Part shown: positions 29,889 to 39,067 of the stretch, piece after piece
How the letters are laid out: each line of letters starts with the position of its first letter
Position numbering within the stretch: position 1 is the stretch's first letter
Source of the DNA: Opitutaceae bacterium
GTDB lineage: Bacteria; Verrucomicrobiota; Verrucomicrobiia; Opitutales; Opitutaceae
NCBI GenBank assembly: GCA_016715765.1
Contig: JADJZJ010000005.1
Coordinates: 1-64,000, forward strand
Length of the DNA: 64,000 bases
Reading direction: 5' to 3'
Notes under the pieces: model-generated
What the model was told of the DNA's origin: nothing
Seen by the model: the letters and a program-made list of their open reading frames with translations, nothing else
Databases searched by the model: none
Made by a program: the position numbers and the translations under genes

Positions 29889-29919
29889 CCGCCATGTAAC
29901 GCAATACGTTACATGGCGG
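29889..29919 (-). terminator. Perfect 13-base hairpin downstream of lgt
   Basis: CCGCCATGTAACG and CGTTACATGGCGG pair perfectly around CAATA. On the minus strand it follows the lgt stop by about 27 bases and is trailed by ATTGATATT, a weak U-tract. It may be the lgt terminator, or an operator for the next small gene. Confidence 0.6.
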
Positions 29920-29945
29920 TTTGGCGGGTTGCCCCGTGAGCGGGG

Positions 29946-30800
29946 TTAGGCCTTGGGCGTGCCGGGAGCAACCGGAGGCGGCAGCGTCAGCGGCGTTGGA
30001 CGGCGTGCGATGAGCCAGACACCGATGATCACCATGAACAGCGAATAGAAGGTGCCCCGGCTGAGCCCGAGGATCAGGCCCGCGTCGGGTTCGCGGAAGA
30101 CCTCGCCGATGGCGCGGACCAGGGCGTAGGCGATGAGGAATTCGCCGGCGAGCCGGCCCGGATGGGCGCGCACGACATCGGTCCGCCAGAAGCGCCATTG
30201 CGCCAGCGCCAGCAGCAGGACGCCCTCGAGGAGGGCTTCATAGAGCTGCGAGGGATGCCGCGGGAAGGGGCCGCCGCCGGTGTTTTTGAAAATCACGGCC
30301 CAGGAGACGGTGGTGGTCTTGCCCCAGAGCTCGCCATTGATGAAATTAGCGATGCGGCCGAAGAGCAGGCCGACGGCCGTGGTGGAGGCGATCAGGTCGC
30401 TCAGATGCATGAACGGCACGCGCTGCGCCCGGGCCAACCAGGCCAGGGCCAACACCACGCCGATGAAGCCTCCGTGGCTGGCCATGCCGCCTTCCCAGGT
30501 CCGCACCAGCACCAGCGGGTCGGCGCGCACACTGTCGAACTGATAAAAGAGGAAGTAACCCAGGCGGCCTCCGATCAGCACCCCCATGATGATCCCCATC
30601 ATGAAGTCCGGAATCTGGGCGGCCGGCAGCAGCGACCGGCCGGTGCGGGCATAACGGTGCAGCAGCCACGCGGCGGCGAGGAAACCCAGCAGGTAGGCCA
30701 GCCCGTAGTAGCGGATGCCGATGTTTTCGGTGAATTGAACCAGAAAAGGGCTCAGGTCGTGAACCCAATAGGCCAGCGGACTGGGGAAGGCAGGGTGCAT
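29946..30800 (-). CDS. lgt: Prolipoprotein diacylglyceryl transferase
   Basis: Inner-membrane enzyme that attaches diacylglycerol to the lipobox cysteine of exported prolipoproteins. From ATG 30800 (MHPAFPSPLAYWVHDL) it has 284 residues and seven membrane segments. Key motifs are IRYYGLAYLLGFLAA, GGRLGYFLFY, the signature WEGGMASHGGFIG, GRIANFINGELWGK and HPSQLYEALLEG. The frame is open to 30953 but those residues overlap the divergent gcvT promoter region. Its presence fits the lipoproteins seen at 20465, 32641 and 46223. Confidence 0.93.
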   Translation of the reverse strand: MHPAFPSPLAYWVHDLSPFLVQFTENIGIRYYGLAYLLGFLAAAWLLHRYARTGRSLLPAAQIPDFMMGIIMGVLIGGRLGYFLFYQFDSVRADPLVLVRTWEGGMASHGGFIGVVLALAWLARAQRVPFMHLSDLIASTTAVGLLFGRIANFINGELWGKTTTVSWAVIFKNTGGGPFPRHPSQLYEALLEGVLLLALAQWRFWRTDVVRAHPGRLAGEFLIAYALVRAIGEVFREPDAGLILGLSRGTFYSLFMVIIGVWLIARRPTPLTLPPPVAPGTPKA

Positions 30801-30933
30801 CAGGTGGCAGGACCGGCGAACGGCATGACGGCAGTTTATGCAGTCGCGCTGGGTTGCGAATATAATCTGCAATGCGCGCCGCCGCGGCAAAAGAACCTTG
30901 CGGGTGTCAGGGGAGGAGGGACTACAGTCTCCC

Positions 30934-32037
30934 ATGAGCGATCTAAAACGCACCCCCTTGCGTGATTTTCACGCCGCCCACGGCGGCCGACTGGTGGACT
31001 TCGCCGGCTGGGAAATGCCGGTGCAGTATCGAAGCATATTGGAGGAGCACAAGGCGGTGCGGCGCACAGCCGGCCTCTTCGATGTGAGTCACATGGGCGA
31101 GGTCGATGTCCGCGGACCGCAGGCGGGCGCCTTCCTGAATTATCTGGTCACCAACGATGTCGCCAAGCTGCATCCCGGCCGCGTGCTCTATTCCCCGATG
31201 TGCTATCCGTCGGGCGGAGTCGTCGACGACCTGCTGGTCTACATGCACGGACCCGAGGACTACTTCCTTTGCATCAATGCCGGCAACATCGACAAGGACC
31301 TGGCCTGGATTCACCAACAGGCCGCCGCCTTCAAGGTGACGGTGACCGATCGTTCGGCCGATTACGCCCAGCTGGCGGTGCAGGGGCCCAAGGCGGCCGC
31401 GATCGTGCAATCCCTGACGGGCGCCAAGCTCGCGACGGTCAAGTACTATCATTTCGTCGAGGGCACCGTAGCCGGCGTGCACTGCCTGATCAGCCGGACC
31501 GGCTACACGGGCGAGGACGGCTTCGAGCTTTATCATGCGGCGGGCGATGCCACCGAACTGGCCGCGGCGCTGCTCAAGGCCGGGCAGCCCCACGGCATGG
31601 AACTGGCCGGACTGGGCGCCCGCGACAGCCTGCGGCTGGAGGCCGGCTATCCGCTGTACGGTCACGAGATCACGCAGGATATATCACCGCTGACCGCGGG
31701 CCTGGGGTGGACGGTGAAGCTCGACAAGGGCGCCGATTTCATCGGCCGCGATGCGCTGGTGGCCGAAAAGCAGAACGGGGCGAAACAAAAAATCGTGTTT
31801 TTCAAGACCGGCGACCGCCGCATTGTCCGCGCCGAGACGCCCGTGCTCGGCCCCGATGGCGCCGTCGTGGGCCGCGTGGTTTCCGGCACGCTGTCCCCCG
31901 TCCTCAATGAGGCGATCGGTTCGGCCCTGGTGACAACGGCGGCGGCCGCCCAGCCGCTCGCCGTGGACATTCGCGGCGCCAGACTCAATTTGCATCTCGT
32001 CAAACCTCCCTTTGTGGAACTAAAAAAATCCTCATGA
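30934..32037 (+). CDS. gcvT: Glycine cleavage system T protein (aminomethyltransferase)
   Basis: Transfers the methylene group of the aminomethyl-lipoyl H protein to tetrahydrofolate, releasing ammonia. 367 residues from ATG 30934 (MSDLKRTPLRDFHAAHGGRL); a purine-rich GGGGAGGAGGG lies about 14 bases ahead. Conserved blocks: DFAGWEMPVQY, FDVSHMGEV, YSPMCYPSGGVVDDL, ISRTGYTGEDGFELY, LGARDSLRLEAGYPLYGHEI and the end VSGTLSPVLNEAIGSALV. Its stop overlaps the gcvH start by four bases. The P-protein genes are not in the window. Confidence 0.94.
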   Translation: MSDLKRTPLRDFHAAHGGRLVDFAGWEMPVQYRSILEEHKAVRRTAGLFDVSHMGEVDVRGPQAGAFLNYLVTNDVAKLHPGRVLYSPMCYPSGGVVDDLLVYMHGPEDYFLCINAGNIDKDLAWIHQQAAAFKVTVTDRSADYAQLAVQGPKAAAIVQSLTGAKLATVKYYHFVEGTVAGVHCLISRTGYTGEDGFELYHAAGDATELAAALLKAGQPHGMELAGLGARDSLRLEAGYPLYGHEITQDISPLTAGLGWTVKLDKGADFIGRDALVAEKQNGAKQKIVFFKTGDRRIVRAETPVLGPDGAVVGRVVSGTLSPVLNEAIGSALVTTAAAAQPLAVDIRGARLNLHLVKPPFVELKKSS

Positions 32038-32417
32038 GCAACGTTCCCAGCGACCTTCGTTACGCCAAATCCCACGAGTGGGTGAAACTTGCCGGCGACG
32101 GCACCGCGACGGTGGGCATCACCGACTACGCGCAGAATTCACTCGGTGACATCACCTATGTGCAGATGCCCAAGCCGGGAGCCACCCTCACGGCCGGGCA
32201 GGTATTCGGCGTCGTCGAATCCGTGAAGGCCGCCTCCGATCTGTATGCGCCGGTCGGCGGCACGGTCATCGAAACCAATCCCGTGCTGGAGTCCGCGCCG
32301 GAGACAGTGAACCAGCATCCCTATGAAGGCGGCTGGATGCTGAAGCTGAAGCTGAGCAATCCGGCGGAAGCGGCGGCGTTGAATGACGCCGCGGCCTACG
32401 GGAAGCTGATCAGCTGA
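32034..32417 (+). CDS. gcvH: Glycine cleavage system H protein
   Basis: Small lipoyl carrier that shuttles the aminomethyl intermediate between P, T and L proteins. 127 residues, full length. The lipoylated lysine is K65 in VVESVKAASD, preceded by HEWVKLAGDGTATVGITDYA and followed by NPVLESAPETVNQHPYEGGW. Coupled to gcvT by an ATGA overlap. Confidence 0.95.
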   Translation: MSNVPSDLRYAKSHEWVKLAGDGTATVGITDYAQNSLGDITYVQMPKPGATLTAGQVFGVVESVKAASDLYAPVGGTVIETNPVLESAPETVNQHPYEGGWMLKLKLSNPAEAAALNDAAAYGKLIS

Positions 32418-32452
32418 AGCACGCTAAATAGAGACGGCGGCGAAGGCATGAA

Positions 32453-32531
32453 GTAGGGCAGGTCTTTGACCTGCCTTTTGACGTTTAACCGTGGTGCCGC
32501 GTACTCAGGGCGGGTCGGAGACCCGCCCTAC
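32453..32531. repeat. REP-like element after gcvH
   Basis: GTAGGGCAGGTCTTTGACCTGCC on the left, GGGCGGGTCGGAGACCCGCCC plus CTAC on the right. The two hairpins are of different subfamilies, so this may be a hybrid of two elements. Confidence 0.8.
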
Positions 32532-32640
32532 TTGAGCCATCCACTTTCAATACATTGCGCGAGAGCCAGCGATCAGGACTTTTTTAAGGGCTTGGTTGCA
32601 CTTCGCGTGCAATGCCTTCAGTGGTAACGGTTACTTTCAA

Positions 32641-33753
32641 ATGAACCGTATCACTGTCTCGCTTGCTTTGGGGGTCGCTTGTATGGGTCTGGCCGCAGGT
32701 TGCGCCAAAAAGGAAACCGCGGCCGCCGGCCCCCGCGCCGGCTCCGGCCAGGTGCAGGTGGTCGAGGTCACGCCGGTCACGCGCCGGGATCTGGCGGAGA
32801 CGCTGACGGTGGTCGGATCCTTCGAGGCCAACGAATCCGCCCAGCTCCGCCCGGAGATCGCCGGCCTGGTGCAGGCCATCTACTTTGAAGAGGGGCAGGT
32901 CGTGAAGCGGGGCCAGCTGCTCATGAAGATCGACGATGCCGAATTGCGCGCGCAGTTCGCGCAGGTCGAGGCCCGCTTCAAGCTCGCGGAACTGAATGTG
33001 GCCCGCAGCGAAAACCTCAGCGAGACGCGGACCATCCCCCAATCGGAGGTGGACCGGGCGCGCAGCGAATATGCGGCGGCGCGGGCGGAACTCGAGGTGC
33101 TCAAGCTGCGCATCGAGAAGACCGCGCTCAAGGCGCCGTTCGACGGCGTGATCGGCTCCCGCACGCTCTCGCCGGGCGATTACGTGACCAGCGGCTCGAT
33201 CCTCACCACGATCAACGACCTCAGCCGGCTGAAGATCAGCTTTCAGGTGCCCGAGCGCTACCTTGGCAAGATCCGGCCGGGTACGGTTTTCACGATCCAC
33301 CTGCGCAATCCCGAGTCGGTGGACAAGGTGAAGGGCGAGGTTTATTTTGTGAACCCGGTGATCGAGCGAACGACCCGGTCAACCGAGATCAAGGGCTACC
33401 TGGATACGCCGCCTCCGGCCCTGAAGCCGGGCATGTTTGCCAATGTCGAAATCGTCCTCGACGTGCGGCGCGGCGCCATGACGGTCCCCGAGGGCGCCAT
33501 CCTCACGGTCACGGACGGCACGCAGATCATCGCGGTCCAGGAATCCAAGGGCGAAAAGATCGCGGCCTTCATTCCCGTCCGGGTCGGCCTGCGCACCCAC
33601 GGGCTGGCGGAAATCACCACGGCCGAAGGGGCCCTGCAGGAAGGCCAGGAGGTGGTCGCGGCGGGGGTGGGGGCCCTGATCCTTTACCCGGGCATCAAGT
33701 TGAGTCCGCGTCCGTTGCGCGCCGAATTCCAGCAGGGAAATGAAGCGCGATGA
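32641..33753 (+). CDS. RND efflux periplasmic adaptor (membrane fusion) lipoprotein
   Basis: 370 residues. Lipoprotein signal with lipobox MGLAAGC; then the barrel-sandwich halves LRPEIAGLVQAIYFEEGQVV and KTALKAPFDGVIGSRTLSPG around a coiled-coil hairpin (QVEARFKLAELNVARSENL ... VDRARSEYAAARAELEVLK), the beta-barrel (ISFQVPERYLGKIRPGTVF) and a membrane-proximal domain ending AAGVGALILYPGIKL. It joins an inner-membrane RND pump to an outer-membrane channel. The pump gene follows with a four-base overlap. Exported compounds cannot be read from sequence; multidrug efflux is usual for this type. No outer-membrane channel gene is adjacent. Confidence 0.9.
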   Translation: MNRITVSLALGVACMGLAAGCAKKETAAAGPRAGSGQVQVVEVTPVTRRDLAETLTVVGSFEANESAQLRPEIAGLVQAIYFEEGQVVKRGQLLMKIDDAELRAQFAQVEARFKLAELNVARSENLSETRTIPQSEVDRARSEYAAARAELEVLKLRIEKTALKAPFDGVIGSRTLSPGDYVTSGSILTTINDLSRLKISFQVPERYLGKIRPGTVFTIHLRNPESVDKVKGEVYFVNPVIERTTRSTEIKGYLDTPPPALKPGMFANVEIVLDVRRGAMTVPEGAILTVTDGTQIIAVQESKGEKIAAFIPVRVGLRTHGLAEITTAEGALQEGQEVVAAGVGALILYPGIKLSPRPLRAEFQQGNEAR

Positions 33754-36700
33754 TCCTCTCGGACATCTCGATCCGCCGGCCGGTCATCTGCCTGGTCGCT
33801 TCCATCCTGATCCTGATCATCGGCCTGCTCGCGTTCGGCGAACTGCCGGTGCGCGAGTACCCGAGCATCGACTCGCCCGTCATCTCGGTCGAGGCCGGTT
33901 ATGCCGGCGCGTCCGCCGAGGTGGTGGAGAGCAAGATCACGGAACCGCTCGAAAAGGAAATCGCCTCCATCGAGGGCATCCGGGTCATCCGGTCGACCTC
34001 GGCCGAGGAATACTCCCGCATCTCGGTCGAGTTCAACCTGAGCCGGAACATTGACGAGGCGGCCAACGACGTGCGGGACCGGGTCAGCCGCGCCCAGGGC
34101 CGGCTGCCGCCGGAAGTGGACAATGTGCGCGTTTCCAAGACGGAGGCCGACTCGAGTCCGATCCTCTCGATCTCCTTCAACTCGGAACGCCACACCCGCA
34201 CCGAGCTTTACGAGATTGTGGAGCGGATCGCGCTCCAGCGCCTGCAAACCGTGCCCGGCGTGGGGGCGGTCAACATCCGCGGTCCGCGTTATGCGATGCG
34301 CCTGTGGGTCAATGCCGACCGGCTGGCCGCCTACAATCTCACGGTGACGGACATTGAACGGGCGCTGCGGCAGCAGAACGTGGAAATCCCCGGCGGGCGC
34401 ATCGAGTCACTCTCCCGTGAATTTCCGATCAAGGTGCAGGGCAACATGGCGGAAGCCCGCGACTATGAGAACCTGGTGCTCGCGACCGTGGGCGATTACC
34501 AGGTGAAGTTCGCCGATGTTGGCCGCGTGGAACTGGGCCAGGCGGATTACCGGGGCGAATCCTTTTTCAAGGGCCGGCCGACCGTCGGGGTGCAGGTGCT
34601 GCGCCAGGCGCAGGCCAATCTGCTCGACGTGGCCAACGGCATCAAGGCCCTGCTGCCCGTGATCCAGGCGGAGATGCCGGAGGGCGTGAAGGTCGAGGTC
34701 GGCTATGACACCAGCGTGTTCGTCGACCGCTCGGTCCGCGAGGTCTACAAGACCCTCTGGGAGGCGTCGCTCCTCGTCATCCTGATGATTTTCCTCTTTC
34801 TGCGCGACTGGCGCGCGACGCTCATTCCGCTGCTGGCGATTCCGGTTTCACTGATCGGTTCCTTTGCCGTCATCAACTGGCTGGGTTTCTCGCTCAACGT
34901 GCTCACCCTGCTGGCCCTCGTGCTGGCGGTCGGGCTGGTCGTGGACGACGCCATCGTGATGCTGGAAAACATCTACCGGCGCATTGAGGAGGGAGAGGGG
35001 CCGATCCATGCCGCCATCTTCGGGGCGCGACAGGTGGCCTTTGCCGTGATTGCGACCACGCTGACGCTCGCGGCGGTCTTTTTGCCGGTGGCCTTCCAAA
35101 AGGGCCAGACCGGACGGCTCTTCTTCGAGTTTGGCATCACGCTGTCGGTGGCGGTCATAGTGTCATCCTTCATCGCCCTGACGCTGACGCCCATGCTCTG
35201 CTCCCGCCTGCTGCGGGCCAAGATCGTGGACGGCCATGCGCGGCACGGCTGGTTCTATGAAAAGACGGAGCCGTTCTTTGCGTGGCTGAACGCCCGCTAT
35301 GCGGCGATGCTGCAAGGCGCCTTCAAGGCGAAGACCCTGGTGCTGGTCGTGACGCTGGGGCTCACCATCGCCGGATTTTGGTTCTATGGCGGGCTGCAGC
35401 GCGAGCTGACCCCGCTGGAGGACCGGGGCATCTTCACCGTCAATTTCATCCCGCCGGTCGGTTCCACGCCCAAGTACATGCAGAGTTATTCCTACGAGCT
35501 GGAGCAGGAGGTGCTGAGGATTCCGGAAATCGACCGCACCTTCCACCGCACCGGCGACGGCAGCCGCGCGTTCATTTTCGCGACGCTCGTCCCCTGGGAA
35601 ATGCGTGAGCGCAAGACCCAGGAGATCGTGGGGGAATTGCGCGTGAAAATGCAGAATATGAGCACGGGCGGGCAGGCCTTTGCCGCGCCGGTGCGGCCCA
35701 TCGGCGGCCGCCGGGGCAGCGGCATCGAGATGGTGCTGCAGGGCAGCGATTTCGCGGAACTGCAGCGGCTCGGCCAGAAGTTCATCGAGCTCATGCGGAC
35801 CAGCAATCTCTTCCTGCTGCCCCGGGTCGATCCCTCGCCGACCAAGCCCCAGCTGGAGGTGCGCATTGACCGGGCCCGCGCCGCGGATCTCAAGGTGCCC
35901 ATCGCGGACATCGCCTCAACCCTGGAAACTTTGCTCGGCAGCCGCCGGGTCACGGAATTCCAGCGCGGCAACCAGCAGTACGATGTCATCGTGCAGGTGG
36001 AGGATGCCGACCGGACCTCGCCGCGGGATCTGACCCGGCTTTATGTCAAGTCCACCGACGGGCAGCTCGTGCAACTGGGCAACCTGGTGACGGTGGACGA
36101 GAATGCCGTGCCGGAGAACTATCCGCATTTCAACCGCCTGCGTTCGGCGACCGTCTCGGCCCAGCTGGGGCCGACCGCCACGATCGGTGACGCGGTGGAT
36201 TTCCTGCAGGCCCGGGCCCCGGAGATCCTGCCGGCCGGGTACTCGATTGCCTGGGACGGTGAATCGCGCGAATTCGTCGAGAGCAGCAGCGACACGTCCA
36301 TGCTCTTCGGCCTCGCCCTGCTTTTCACCTTTCTGATCCTGGCCGCCCAGTTTGAATCGTGGATTCATCCGCTGACGATCTTCACCGGCGTGGCGATCGC
36401 CCTGGCCGGTGGCATTGCGGTGCTGTACGGCACGCGTCTCTGGGGCCCGGCGATGACCGACAACCTGTTCTCCCGGTTCGGACTGATCATGCTAATCGGC
36501 ATGGTGGCGAAGAACGGCATCCTCATCGTCGAGTTCGCCAACCAGCTCCAGGTCGCCGGCAAAAAGGCCTACGAAGCGGCCTTTGAGGCCGCCACCCTGC
36601 GATTCCGCCCGATCATCATGACCTCGATCTCGACGATCCTCGGCGCGGCGCCGATTGCGTTCGCCTCGGGTGCGGGGGCGGAGACGCGCAATCCCATGGG

Positions 36701-36878
36701 CATTGTCATCGTCGGCGGGTTGTCGATCGCGACATTCCTGACCCTGTTCATCATCCCCATCTGCTACGTCCTCATGGATGGACTCTGCCGGCGGTTCACC
36801 GGCAAATCCAGCGCCCATGGCCTCATCCAGGCCGATGAAATCGAGCGCGAGACGCGCGCGGTGACGCCGGCAAAATAA
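33750..36878 (+). CDS. RND multidrug efflux permease (HAE-1/AcrB-like)
   Basis: 1042 residues, a full inner-membrane RND pump driven by protons. N-terminal helix ISIRRPVICLVASILILIIG, porter-domain phrase YPSIDSPVISVEAGYAGASA, the twin aspartates of the proton relay in GLVVDDAIVMLENIYRR, TTLTLAAVFLPVAF, the repeat-half AAQFESWIHPLTI and MVAKNGILIVEFANQL are all present. Both large periplasmic loops are intact. Translationally coupled to its adaptor. Homology to MexB/AcrB-type pumps suggests amphiphilic drug or detergent export; substrates are inference. Confidence 0.93.
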   Translation: MILSDISIRRPVICLVASILILIIGLLAFGELPVREYPSIDSPVISVEAGYAGASAEVVESKITEPLEKEIASIEGIRVIRSTSAEEYSRISVEFNLSRNIDEAANDVRDRVSRAQGRLPPEVDNVRVSKTEADSSPILSISFNSERHTRTELYEIVERIALQRLQTVPGVGAVNIRGPRYAMRLWVNADRLAAYNLTVTDIERALRQQNVEIPGGRIESLSREFPIKVQGNMAEARDYENLVLATVGDYQVKFADVGRVELGQADYRGESFFKGRPTVGVQVLRQAQANLLDVANGIKALLPVIQAEMPEGVKVEVGYDTSVFVDRSVREVYKTLWEASLLVILMIFLFLRDWRATLIPLLAIPVSLIGSFAVINWLGFSLNVLTLLALVLAVGLVVDDAIVMLENIYRRIEEGEGPIHAAIFGARQVAFAVIATTLTLAAVFLPVAFQKGQTGRLFFEFGITLSVAVIVSSFIALTLTPMLCSRLLRAKIVDGHARHGWFYEKTEPFFAWLNARYAAMLQGAFKAKTLVLVVTLGLTIAGFWFYGGLQRELTPLEDRGIFTVNFIPPVGSTPKYMQSYSYELEQEVLRIPEIDRTFHRTGDGSRAFIFATLVPWEMRERKTQEIVGELRVKMQNMSTGGQAFAAPVRPIGGRRGSGIEMVLQGSDFAELQRLGQKFIELMRTSNLFLLPRVDPSPTKPQLEVRIDRARAADLKVPIADIASTLETLLGSRRVTEFQRGNQQYDVIVQVEDADRTSPRDLTRLYVKSTDGQLVQLGNLVTVDENAVPENYPHFNRLRSATVSAQLGPTATIGDAVDFLQARAPEILPAGYSIAWDGESREFVESSSDTSMLFGLALLFTFLILAAQFESWIHPLTIFTGVAIALAGGIAVLYGTRLWGPAMTDNLFSRFGLIMLIGMVAKNGILIVEFANQLQVAGKKAYEAAFEAATLRFRPIIMTSISTILGAAPIAFASGAGAETRNPMGIVIVGGLSIATFLTLFIIPICYVLMDGLCRRFTGKSSAHGLIQADEIERETRAVTPAK

Positions 36879-37065
36879 GGGGTGTCGGCAAATCCCAGTC
36901 GGAAGGGCATGCGCTTTGGCTTGCGGAAGGCAGGTGTAACAATGCGAAGGGTTTGGATCGATGAAAGGCGCTTGGCCGGCTTCCGCGATGAGGGCGTGGG
37001 CACAGGCGTCACCAGGGTTTCGCCCGCTTCAGAATCCGATCAGGGGATTTGAAACCCCGCCCATG

Positions 37066-37100
37066 AAAAAGCCGCGCCGTACTGGGTACGGTCGCGGCTT
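37066..37100 (-). terminator. Rho-independent terminator of typA
   Basis: AAGCCGCG ... CGCGGCTT stem with a GTACCCAGTAC apex, followed on the minus strand by TTTTT, 20 bases after the typA stop. Just beyond it, 37042-37062 holds a weak GGGG/CCCC remnant of the repeat family. Confidence 0.82.
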
Positions 37101-37119
37101 GAGGAAGGGGAGGAGCGGC

Positions 37120-38940
37120 TCAGCCCGTCTTGCCGGCCTTGGCGGCCTTGATGCGCAGGCCGGCGTTGAGGATCCGCTTGCGCAGGCGCAGGTTCTTTGG
37201 CGTCACCTCGACGAACTCATCGGTGGCGATGTATTCGATCGCGCGCTCGAGGGAAAGCTTGGTCGCGGGGGTCAGCCCGACGCCCACGCCTTCACCCTGC
37301 GAACGGAAGTTGGTGAGCTTCTTTTCCCGGACGGCATTGATGGAGATGTCCTCGTTGCGGGGATTCTCGCCGACAATCATGCCTTCGTAGACCTGTTCGC
37401 CCGGGCTGACGAAGAGCTTGCCGCGCTCCTGGCACATCACGAGGGCGTAGGCGGTGGTTTCGCCCGCTTCCGTGGCGATCAGGGTGCCCGTGATGCGGGT
37501 GAGGACTTCGCCGGCATACGGACCGTATTCCTTGAAGAGATGGCTGAGCACGCCCCGGCCGCTGGTGGCGTTGACGACATCGATTTCCATGCCGATCAGG
37601 CCGCGGGTCGTGATGGTCGCCTCAAGCATGGTGGAGTGCGGGAGCTTCTCCATGTTGGTGAGCCGGCCCTTGCGGTTGGCCAGGTTCTGCATGATGGCGC
37701 CCACGCACTCGTCGGGCACTTCGATCCAGACAGTCTCGTAGGGCTCGTGCCGCTGGCCGTCGACGGTCTTCTCGATCACCGTCGGACGCGAGACCAGCAG
37801 CTCGAAGCCTTCGCGCCGCATGGTCTCGACCAGCACGGCCACCTGCATGGCGCCGCGGGCCTTGACGTTGTAGACGCCGGCCTTTTCGGAGTCCTCGATG
37901 TAGATGGAAACATTGGTCTTGAGCTCGCGCATCAGGCGCTCGCGGAGCTGCCGGGAGGTGACGAGCTTGCCTTCCTGGCCCACGAGCGGGCCGTCGTTGA
38001 CGCAGAACTGCATCTCGAGGGTCGGCGGGTCGATCTGGGTGAAGGGCAGGGCGTGGCCGTTTTCGTCGGCGGTCAGGGTGTCGCCGATATCAATGTCCTC
38101 GAAGCCCGACAGGCCGACGATGTTGCCGGCGACCGCGCTCTCGGTTTCGCGCGTGCCTAGGCCGGTGAATTCGAAGACCTTGGTGATCTTGGTCCGGGAG
38201 CGTTTGCCATCGGCATGGCGGATCACGAAGAGGGTCTCGCCGACATTCGCGGTGCCGCCGAGGATCTTGCCGACGGCGATACGGCCGACGTAGTCGCTCC
38301 AGTCGATGTTCGACACGAGCATGTGGAAGGGCTCGTTGGGCTTGGCGAACGGGGGCGGGACGTGGTCGAGGATGGTCTGGAAGAGGGGCGACATGTCCTT
38401 CTTCTCATCGCCGAGGTGATACATCATGTAGCCGTCGCGGCCCGAGCCATAGACGACCGGCGCATCGAACTGCTCCTCGGTGGCGTTGAGCTCCATGAGG
38501 AGTTCCAGCACCTTGTCGTACATCTTGGCGGGTTCGGCGTTCTCACGGTCGATCTTGTTGATGACGATCACGACCTTGAGGCCGTGGGCGAGGGCCTTGC
38601 GGAGGACGAAACGGGTCTGGGCCTGGGGGCCGTCATAGGCGTCCACCACCAGCAGCACGCCGTCCACCATGCGGAGCGCGCGTTCGACCTCGCCGCCAAA
38701 GTCGGCGTGCCCGGGGGTGTCCACGATGTTGACGATCTTGTCGTGCCAGTGGACCGAGGTGTTCTTGGCCTTGATCGTGATGCCCTTTTCCTTCTCCAGG
38801 TCCATGGAATCCATGGCGCGCTCCTCGACCTGCTGGTTGGCGCGAAAAACTCCGCCCTCCTTGAGCAATTTGTCAACGAGGGTGGTCTTCCCATGGTCAA
38901 CGTGGGCAATAATGGCGATGTTTCGGATGTTCTGGTTCAT
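37120..38940 (-). CDS. typA: Ribosome-associated GTPase TypA/BipA
   Basis: 606 residues. GTP-binding domain with G1 AHVDHGKTTLVDKLL, G3 DTPGHADFGGEVER and G4 NKIDREN; then EF-Tu domain II-like (DYVGRIAVGKILGGTANVGE), EF-G domain III and V-like parts and the TypA-specific C-terminus (FRSQGEGVGVGLTPATKLSL, VTPKNLRLRKRIL). A translational GTPase used in ribosome assembly or stress and cold adaptation. The start is ATG 38940 (MNQNIRNIAIIAHVDHG); an upstream extension of the open frame to 39429 is antisense to the RDD gene and not real. Confidence 0.95.
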   Translation of the reverse strand: MNQNIRNIAIIAHVDHGKTTLVDKLLKEGGVFRANQQVEERAMDSMDLEKEKGITIKAKNTSVHWHDKIVNIVDTPGHADFGGEVERALRMVDGVLLVVDAYDGPQAQTRFVLRKALAHGLKVVIVINKIDRENAEPAKMYDKVLELLMELNATEEQFDAPVVYGSGRDGYMMYHLGDEKKDMSPLFQTILDHVPPPFAKPNEPFHMLVSNIDWSDYVGRIAVGKILGGTANVGETLFVIRHADGKRSRTKITKVFEFTGLGTRETESAVAGNIVGLSGFEDIDIGDTLTADENGHALPFTQIDPPTLEMQFCVNDGPLVGQEGKLVTSRQLRERLMRELKTNVSIYIEDSEKAGVYNVKARGAMQVAVLVETMRREGFELLVSRPTVIEKTVDGQRHEPYETVWIEVPDECVGAIMQNLANRKGRLTNMEKLPHSTMLEATITTRGLIGMEIDVVNATSGRGVLSHLFKEYGPYAGEVLTRITGTLIATEAGETTAYALVMCQERGKLFVSPGEQVYEGMIVGENPRNEDISINAVREKKLTNFRSQGEGVGVGLTPATKLSLERAIEYIATDEFVEVTPKNLRLRKRILNAGLRIKAAKAGKTG

Positions 38941-39067
38941 GGCTCGGACGGGTTCTGGCACTTGAAAAAAGGGAGAAAGTGCCGGCCGGGGCAGCTGATT
39001 GCAAGACCGAAGCCGGAATGACGGATGAGACTTGCAGGAAACGCACCCGCCGGCCTCGCTTTCGCGT

